Assembly (NCBI GenBank): GCA_900618425.1
Contig: UZAN01043604.1
Location: forward strand, 11,652-40,532
Length of the DNA: 28,881 nucleotides
Direction: 5' to 3'
Source: Echinostoma caproni
Taxonomy: Eukaryota; Platyhelminthes; Trematoda; Plagiorchiida; Echinostomatidae
Shown one piece after another: positions 21,170 to 28,881 of the stretch. The position numbers were made by a program, and so were the translations under genes. Within the stretch, counting starts at the first letter, position 1. Each line of letters begins with the position of its first letter. Below the pieces are notes generated by a model. That model was given only the letters and a program-made list of their open reading frames with translations, made no database searches and was not told where the DNA came from.

Positions 21170-24100
21170 TTAACACAAAGTACTGTCTAAGTAGAGCCAC
21201 TTTTCCCGGTGCGTGTTTCCCAGCATTTCTGATATTTAACGACAATTTAAGACCCTATCAGAGGCTTAGTTTGTTCTACACAAACACTCTTGGGACTTGT
21301 GATCAAAATCCGAAATAAAATCTTGCACAAGTAACCTGGGTTCAGTGTCACGCATCACGGGTTGAACAATCTGGTGGGCTGTGCGAGAGCCTCGATTACT
21401 GTTGCAACTGATTATTAGGGGAATTAGAAATACAATAAATCAAAGATGGCTCCTTAAGTTTCTCACTTATTGCCATTCAGTTCGTGGTAAACAGTCATCA
21501 TTGTATCATTTTCCATTCAAGAATGGAGGAAGAAGGTCTTCATTTGATGACCTCAAAGAAAACGGCCTCAATCCATGCATAATAACCGTGTGGAGATTAT
21601 AAAGATACGAAAGTTGTGGAAGAATCCAATAGGAGGAGACCGAATCCGACTGAACGAGTACACTCGCACTGTCCTGTTTGAATGAACCAGTGATCGGAAT
21701 AAAGATCGTCTCTATCCAGACGCTGGGTACACCACCACTGTAATGAGAACCTCATATAAGATTTCCGTTTTATCCCAAATCATACCTTGCCCTTTGTTTA
21801 CTCTTGTATGCTTTACTTATGGAATTTAATGATGCTGAATTGAATAGTTTGGTAATTGGATTTTGCCATCATCCGGAAAGACAGACTATTACAGCATGGT
21901 TCAACACTGCGTCCTTTAAAATGGTACCAAGTTCAGCCGATTACATTGAATGATGCCCAGTTATAACTGAATGAGCTTTGTGTGGTTTGGAGCACGAATT
22001 TCTAGTCACATAATTATTGGACTCAACTTAACTGGTGCTCACGTCTCAAATAAAACATTCTGTATATACTGGGAATTCTAAGCATCGCTCACAGACTCGT
22101 TTATGTGGTTCGTCCGTACCCGCAAATCAGCTTTAATGAAATAAAGAAATTCGAAAGCACCGATTTCAGTATCACTTTGATCTTACACAGTTAACTGCTT
22201 CCTGCAATTGCGTGTTAATGACTAGCCTCAATAATTTGCAGAGACATTAAAAATTGGATCCAACTTTACTACACGTTTGCGTGTTGAACCTCATTTGATT
22301 TTTTCTCGCTCACATTGTACAAACATGTCACCGCAAAACAGTGCTTTCAGAGCCGGTTATGCACTGAAACATGGCTTTTTAAGTGGATTAAACCCCTAAA
22401 GTTCAAACTATCCTAGGAAGCACAACACTTCATTTGATTCTGTCAGACTACCTTCAGAATCCATCAAACGCACCAGTGGTCGAAGAATAGGAGCTCCTTG
22501 AAACCGAATGCTACTGAGAACCAGATCCAATAGCAATGTGCCACACGTACGCCCGTTAGTTCTGGAGACCATGCGCCACCTAAATTTATTGCCCAGTGGA
22601 GCTACATAATACCGGAGGAATCTCTTTAGGCTGCAATCAGAAAACAGCCACTTAGGTGGTTCATAAACACTAGATGATGATCGCGAAATTTACCGTTACA
22701 GACAATCAATGAAGATATCTGGGAGGTTTTCCGCTAGCGAGCATTAAGATACCACAATCATCCGCAGAATATATCTTGAATGTGTAAGCCCTATTCGTTA
22801 ATCAATAATACGAACGCCATTATCTTTTGTCCTACAGGGAAAATCGAATTTACAGAAGATACAGAATTTGAATGATATTCCGGAAGCCTTTGGAAATATA
22901 CCATCCCAAGGTTTTTCATGGATAAGCCCATGCATTTGAGCAGAAATGTCAATCTTCAAAGGTTTATTGTGGAAATCACTTATAAGCTCATGCTTCTCTC
23001 TTGTCCCCATAGCATATTTAAAAATTGAATCATTTCTCGGCAAAATAGTCAGACACCAGTGGGTAAGCACCGTATAAATAGCGGCTTGAAATAAGTACTG
23101 GAAAATCTGGGTCTGTGACATATGTTACACGACCATGTGAGTCCTCATTCAACGTGCCATAACGACCGCCGAGGTAGCAGATCAATCGGAACGATCAGTT
23201 TCATCCCTCCATGAAGTGAACACCGAGAATGTCACTCACTCACACTAGAATAGCTCAGTTACCTTCATAAGGTTTAATATTTACGGATATGGTGTATATT
23301 GGTTAGCATTGCTCTAAGTATTGACGGTTATCTAGAGAGATATGAAGCCCTTGTGAAAACACAAATGTTTATTAATTTGCTTTATTCATCAGATCCCTTC
23401 AATGAAAGTATCATTCATGTGGTGGAGTCTTGCTGGATCTAACTACAAAACGAAAGCTTTAAAGCAACAACAGAGCTCGTGAAACGGTATAGTAACCCGC
23501 GGGATTCAGTCAAATCTCACACAGGTGCCGTACATTTGTGATTTCTACCTATTAAGAAATAACTTTACATGAACTTTCTGCTAGTTAACAAAGCATCGAT
23601 CTTTCATGAATTTAATCCTTCAAGTTCTGTTATAGTACTCAAATAAGGTTATTCCTATATTCGCTTTGTTTAATCTGTCCTCGTCTAGTCATCTCATTCG
23701 GATGAACCTTCAGAATGGACGACTAAAAATAATTTATCATTGAAGAACAGCTTTGGTCATAACTAGGGTACTTTGAACTGAACTACCTCATAAAATAACC
23801 GATTCTGAAATGTATCCACAAAAGTGAGCTGTACTGCATGCACAAAATGGCCTACCTTACGCAGTTATCAAAACTAATCATGTACCATTGATTAAATACG
23901 ACTGAAATTTATCGGCTCGTGAGATCATTCTTAACAGCAAGCTTCTTCATCAACATGGAACAAGGGGAACATTATTTGCAAGAACAAAGCAAGGAAGATG
24001 AACGATAATTTGGGGCATGAAGGTTATTAAAATTCGGTTTTTCCTAGCTCTATGTTATCCCAACTCATATATAGATATCGGCTTTCCCAATAACAAACGC

Positions 24101-25893
24101 CTCCATTTAGCGGATTCACACAATAAACCTTAACGTAATAGGGGAAAGCATGTGAAATGTTCAGATTTTCGCTATTAAACGGGTGGGATTCACTTGGTTT
24201 ATAGATTTTAGATGTAAGCAGTATCCGTGCGTTTCTCGAACGACCAAGTTTGTACGCGAACAAGAATGGACAGAAGAGCACAGATAAAACGAGGTCATCC
24301 GGATATAAGCCAAATCGTTTCTGATATTAGGTAAAAAATCAATTAATAGAAAATCAATCAATCCCAATTCAATTCCACGGTGTGCAAAAGGCTAAGTCAC
24401 ATTCATGCTACAATTCATATAAACGTTTGTCAAAAGAAGTGAAATTGACGGAAGTCTGTCCTCAGAAACGGCCTTCATTATTGTGAATCATTGGGAAAAT
24501 CAACTTAGTTAAACAGCTTACATACACATTAGTGATTGAATTCTGTGAACAAATGGAACAGGTGACCGAGCAATTTTTTAACGAATATGCCTCAGTTATA
24601 AGCTACAGATTCCTGAGCGATCCGAAAAAATATTTGTTATTCTTTTAAACACTATGTGCTTTAACATAGCCTGAGCAGTTTTCAGTTGTTTTCTTGGGTT
24701 CAGTTGAAAACTAATGCTAGGAAATTGCAGTTTTATTTCCCAAGGCAGCATCTCACTGATGAGAAAAATTAAAGCAAGATCCATCCGATTTTGCGGAGTC
24801 CTGAACCGATCGATTTAATCATCGCCAAAACGAGTATTTTTTTTCCTTAAACGGTGTTATTCTGAACGAAGATGAACACCTGGTCGTCCATAAACAGATC
24901 ATTCTTGAATGAAAGTTATCATGCAATGCATTTGGATTCATCCTTCGGGACTTTATCTGTCAATCAGCACCCATGATAAACTATGGGAATAAGTGGTGCT
25001 TGAAGATTTACAAGGTATTCAACACTGTGGCTTAATGGATGTTTACCGTACGACAATGAAAACATCAGCTACAAGAGCTTCGAAAGAGTAAAATAAGGTG
25101 ATATGGTTCTTCTAAAACGTTGTCGTCCGTTTGAGTTAGTGTCTCTGATACACCTCATTGTAGAGATTTTTCTGCAATGATATTTTTCAACCTTGGAGGA
25201 TCTGGGTGGAACCAAAATACTTAATGTGTGCTCCTCGTTATTTTGGCTGGTCAAGAGTAATGAACTCAAACTAACAGGTCACGATTGATCAGACTAAGCT
25301 TTACCTACTTGTGTTAAATTCAGTCAACGTGTTCCCCCTTTTACTTCGAGCGATCTAACTGAGCCAATCGACTGGACGTTAAATGCTAAGCAAAACAAAA
25401 GTTGGCGCTATTGAGGCTTGTTGTTCAAGGTTTCTGATCACCAAACTTGGTCAATCCCAATCTACGATCCCAAAACTTGGTTGTGTGCACTGTATTGATA
25501 GAGGGAGACTCAAATGAGCAAGACATTGGGTTCTCATTCAATATAATTTCAGATGAAGGAAAGATCCCGGCATTGCGTATCTCATTATCTTGTCACTGGT
25601 CTTGAACTCATACAGATTCTCCGGGGTGTTTTACAGCCCAAGGTAAAACCCGGTAGAACGCTATTCGACCGGATTTCTGCGCGAATGGGCAGTGTTCCCA
25701 GTAAGTGATATTTGATCCACATCATAAAGTACAAGTCATTAAGTGAATGACAGCTGGACTTTTGTACAATAAACGCAACGTAAAGGTGAAGCATTCCATG
25801 TCAGACGAAAGATGTGCAAAGTCCACCTCACACAGATTCGTGAAATGGAAATCCACCCATGTCCTTTCATCTGACCGGAATCGGTTTGCAGTA
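21170..25893. other. Long non-coding stretch, nothing supported
   Basis: There are 4.7 kb without a supported gene, tRNA-like box pair or hammerhead core. The longest frame (107 codons, minus, 22798-23121) has no recognisable content. Overlapping minus-strand frames at 25.58-25.98 kb are somewhat long for the base composition and could be old repeat sequence, but I cannot name it. Confidence 0.45.
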
Positions 25894-26002
25894 TCACAGT
25901 GGATACGTTGGTGAAAACGCATCGCTCTGCTGGAAGCCCTCCGACAAGAATATCCTCATTCCAAGCAGCAACCATTGAACATAAATAACATCATAGGTAG
26001 AC

Positions 26003-26048
<46 letters not shown>

Positions 26049-26379
26049 GAAGCTGGCAAACTGGAGTTGAAACTTTTCGGAGTCCAGGATAGCTGTGATC
26101 ATTATTAATTAGGTTATCGAAAAATTCACCCCGCGCATACGTTGAACTGTATTTTGCGGCCTTCCTAACTAGAGTAGTATTATCATTATGCCCACAAAAG
26201 TTCACTGTTTCTCTGAACTTCCAAACACTCGCTGAAATCGAGCGGGCCGCCGAATTTAGCTCCTTCAAATATAGTTTTAACTCAGTAGGATCAGCGTCGG
26301 TTCGCTCAGCACAATGTAACATGATACCATGAATTAGCCGTCGATGGGTTTCCCCTCTGGTGTATTGTTTCGCGTACAT
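25894..26379 (-). CDS. 161-codon open frame running into a microsatellite, doubtful
   Basis: This is the longest ATG frame in the window. Its first ~110 residues have an ordinary protein-like composition with no recognised domain. It then reads through the GATA repeat as repeated Tyr-Leu-Ser-Ile units (about 15 residues) and ends shortly after. In 29 kb of this composition one frame of this length is not surprising, and the repeat keeps it open. No splice sites or neighbours support it. It could be an exon, a repeat fragment or chance; I favour chance. Confidence 0.18.
26003..26047. repeat. (AGAT)11 microsatellite
   Basis: About eleven uninterrupted tetranucleotide units lie inside the minus-strand frame described at 25894-26379. 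Confidence 0.96.
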
Positions 26380-26399
26380 CCGAAACGATAAGCAAACTT

Positions 26400-27590
26400 A
26401 TCAATAATTTAATTAGGTCAATGTGAATTTCACTTGTTTACCAGTTAATCATTAACAATCGAATTGTCAAAGTCGACCAGTTACTGAATACCATGTTTTT
26501 TTACTCTAGCCGTTATTGTTTACAAGCGTGGCATTTAGCAACACCATCCATATGAGCAGTGAATAAGTTCACCATACATCCCGCAAGCAGAATTTAATAA
26601 AATGAGGGTCCAATTGAGTACCCGAATGATTAAATACGAGTGTTCTTCCACCGGGAAACCGCTTCGGAGTCTGGTCAAACGAAATAGAGTTAGTTCAGTG
26701 TTCCGATATGAATTGTTATTCAAGATTAGATTCTGGACGTTACGCGGATCAGAACAAAGCAGAGGTCAGTGTTTCAGTCAGATCCATCAACGAAAGCTGA
26801 CGAAACCGTTGCCGGTGGCGATTGATTGAGCAAAATTGGAATGGATAGAAGCTCGAACTAGACGGGAACTACATCGGTAATTGTGAACGTTCAAAAACGT
26901 CCCCAAGTGGCTGAGGATATAGAGATTAAATTTGCTTGATGAAATAGGCAAAGCACACACAAGAATTTCACTAAATCACTGTTCGATCTAAAGTATAAGT
27001 TTGTTTCTTATCCGTTAGTAAATGGTTCACAAACAATGATCTAATTTTCCAGAATCGGCCTGAAATTGAGTTTTATTGTTCACTTAGCATGCCATAGAGA
27101 TAAGTTGCGCGCATTATCCACCCGTCCGTAAAAACGGAGTGTAGATAAAACGTTTTCCGTTTAGTTCACACGTATCGCATGAAATTCACTGCGATTAGTC
27201 CCCACATTATACACTTGTGTGGAACAGCGCAGATGTTCACACACGAAGAAAAGTACGGAGATCTATTGACACGAATTCCTAGGGTAAAAATCGTAAACAA
27301 ATGGTTTACAATCAAAAAATCTTTTCACGTAGCTGGATTACTATCTCTTCTCCAATCAACCAACTCCCCTCCCCCTCGCACACGAACTACTTGATGTTGC
27401 TTCTCTGGAGAAAAATTTACTACTAGTAGGCCATTGAGTCTAAACAACAGCTTCAAAAATTTGTTCTTCTCTTCCCAGAGATCTGTGTTCAATCAAACGT
27501 AAACTGCAACCCGGTTACCAAATGATACCCGATCATTGGACCTCAAATATTGACGTGATTCTAGCTGTGTATTTCTATACGGCTTTCTGA
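26400..27590. other. Non-coding stretch, nothing supported
   Basis: Frames on both strands around 26.6-26.8 kb and a 71-codon plus-strand frame at 27179-27394 are unrecognised. One of the latter could be an upstream exon of the 27.6 kb candidate, but nothing shows it. Confidence 0.35.
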
Positions 27591-27591
27591 G

Positions 27592-27751
27592 CTCTGCAAC
27601 CCACCCGGTGGACGAATCGTTGGACCGAGTGAGTACCTTCGGATACCTGTCGAGGATGATTGAAAGTCAGCATCTGATCGAGGATTCATCTGTCAAGCGG
27701 ACAGCTACAGCAGCAGCAACAACAGCAGCTACTCCAAAAAAGACTACTTAG
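27592..27751 (+). CDS. Possible terminal coding exon of an unknown gene
   Basis: After a pyrimidine-rich stretch ending TTTCTGAG (acceptor AG at 27590-27591), a frame reads SATHPVDESLDRVSTFGYL, then SRMIESQHLIEDSSVKR, an Ala/Thr-rich run encoded by CAG-type triplets (27703-27732), then PKKTT and TAG at 27749-27751. Codon usage varies and the composition (charged, amphipathic, then a low-complexity tail) looks more protein-like than the other short frames here. Entry would be phase 2. There is no homologue I recognise, no upstream exon identified, and no clean AATAAA just downstream. It is too short for a length-based ORF cutoff. It could equally be chance plus a triplet repeat. Confidence 0.33.
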
Positions 27752-28881
27752 CTTGCCAGAAAAGCACCAAACTGTTTCACTTCATTTAAATTTATTTTTT
27801 TAAGTGAAATCAGTACGACCTATCAGTTGGGTGAGTATGAAATAGCACCAAATAATCCCGAGTTCACAGCTGCAGGTTTTCAATTTTCTTGTCAACGGTA
27901 AGCTATCGTCATTCACGGAGCGCACAGGCAAATCATTATCCGTAGTCACAGAGGATTGAAAAAGTTAGCCTCTCGTGACTGTCGGTAGGTGTGAAATACT
28001 TGTAATGTTATGTCACTTATTTTCAAACCACTCGTACAAATCTTTCAGACGTGGGGTTTTACAGGGATACTATAAGAAAACCTCTTTGTAGTGATTATTT
28101 CGCCCTTAGTAAAGAATAATTAAAATCAATCCCGGAACGTCAACTACGTTCAAAAATAAGCTCTTATCAACAAGCGAATCGTAATGAAGTTTCTTCTCTT
28201 TTGGTAATCTATTTGGAATAGCAATTGCGCTTCTTGAAATGATAATTTTGGGCAGTAAAATAAAATATAGAACAGTATAGTTGTGATCAGCAATGGCCAA
28301 GGATACAAAATTACTCAAATCGGGGCATTTTCACAAATTCATCTCATAGTTTATGAAACAAATAATACCGCTCAAGTTGCAAATGAATCGATCTGTTAAT
28401 CAAAGTCTACACAAACTTGCGTAAGTCCCTTTGTTTTCATTTTAATTTATTGTATATTCTCCCGGTTCTTAAATAGGTTACTCGTGTGGTTTTATTCCGA
28501 TCAATCGCAAAATGGTCGTAAAGTAAATGATTTTTTTCAAGCACGCAACGAGTTGCTTTCGTACTACTAACCGAGTATATTTTAACCAATATCTCAAACT
28601 TTTAATTGAACGATAAAAACTATTTTCAACTTGCCCATTGTCTTCTCTTTCACTATCACTCTCTCCCTGCCTTCAAAGTTACACCTTTGGTGTCGCAGGA
28701 ACATTGTTCCAGCCATTGTTGACCATTGCAAAGTATCCTGGTTTTAGTGAACACCGCGTTGGACATATCCATCCTGATCCTCTCACGCGAATCGCACTGA
28801 TAGACGCGTTCATGACACAACCAGTTTGTAAATAAGCGAACCACAGAGTAGTATACATCTTGTCACAACTGCTAGCACGAC
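27752..28881. other. Non-coding stretch with one frame open on both strands
   Basis: 28638-28844 is open for 60 or more codons on both strands after a CT-rich run at 28643-28672. Double-strand openness and slightly higher GC may mean old repeat-derived sequence, but I recognise no protein. The rest is AT-rich with nothing supported. Confidence 0.35.

Noticed and set aside
22798..23121. 107-codon minus-strand frame
   Set aside because: Its composition and length are as expected by chance in 29 kb; no motif, splice site or neighbour supports it.
1..28881. CRISPR arrays, bacterial operons, phage or plasmid modules
   Set aside because: There are no regularly spaced repeats, no long adjacent genes and no bacterial-type gene layout; splice signals and SINE relics indicate a eukaryotic genome.

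Overview
The window is eukaryotic nuclear DNA, most likely from a flatworm and probably a digenean trematode. It is AT-rich and dominated by non-coding sequence, with short open frames on both strands. One exon with a proper splice donor is clear, along with simple repeats, tRNA-derived retroposon relics and a retrotransposon tail. Two of the tRNA-derived relics carry hammerhead-ribozyme-like cores laid out as in the schistosome SM-alpha repeats. That layout and the style of the retrotransposon tail are what point to a trematode. There are no operons, ribosome binding sites, CRISPR arrays or prokaryotic genes. Three single N bases mark unresolved positions, and two of them sit beside C runs.

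Layout. 1-7 kb holds mostly unique non-coding DNA, a tRNA-like relic at 2.2 kb, an (AT)16 tract and an acidic-tract open frame at 5.9-6.2 kb. At 7.07-7.25 kb a minus-strand SINE relic contains a hammerhead whose conserved core bases are all present. At 9.3 kb there is another tRNA-like relic. 13.0-13.8 kb is unusually dense in open frames but not recognisable. At 14.46-14.58 kb a second minus-strand SINE relic has clear A and B boxes and a damaged hammerhead. The one confidently identified gene part is the first coding exon of a PPP1R16-type protein phosphatase 1 regulatory subunit (MYPT3/TIMAP family) at 15860-16142 on the minus strand. It ends at a canonical donor, and the ankyrin-repeat exons expected next are not recognisable in the remaining 15.8 kb. 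At 19.22-19.53 kb lies a frameshifted C-terminal tail of a non-LTR retrotransposon polyprotein. 20-27 kb is mostly empty apart from a C run with an N, a GATA microsatellite and a 161-codon frame of doubtful status. A possible last coding exon of an unknown plus-strand gene lies at 27592-27751.

How the parts relate. If the PPP1R16-like gene continues leftward as its donor implies, everything from 15859 down may be its first intron. Both hammerhead-bearing SINEs, and the 9.3 kb relic, would then lie in that intron in the sense orientation. The two hammerhead copies are damaged at different places: one lacks part of stem I, the other lacks stem III and the cleavage site. Together they suggest one family sharing a stem I, a 14-nt stem-loop II and a short stem III. 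This comes from reading by eye; no alignment, folding or database search was run.
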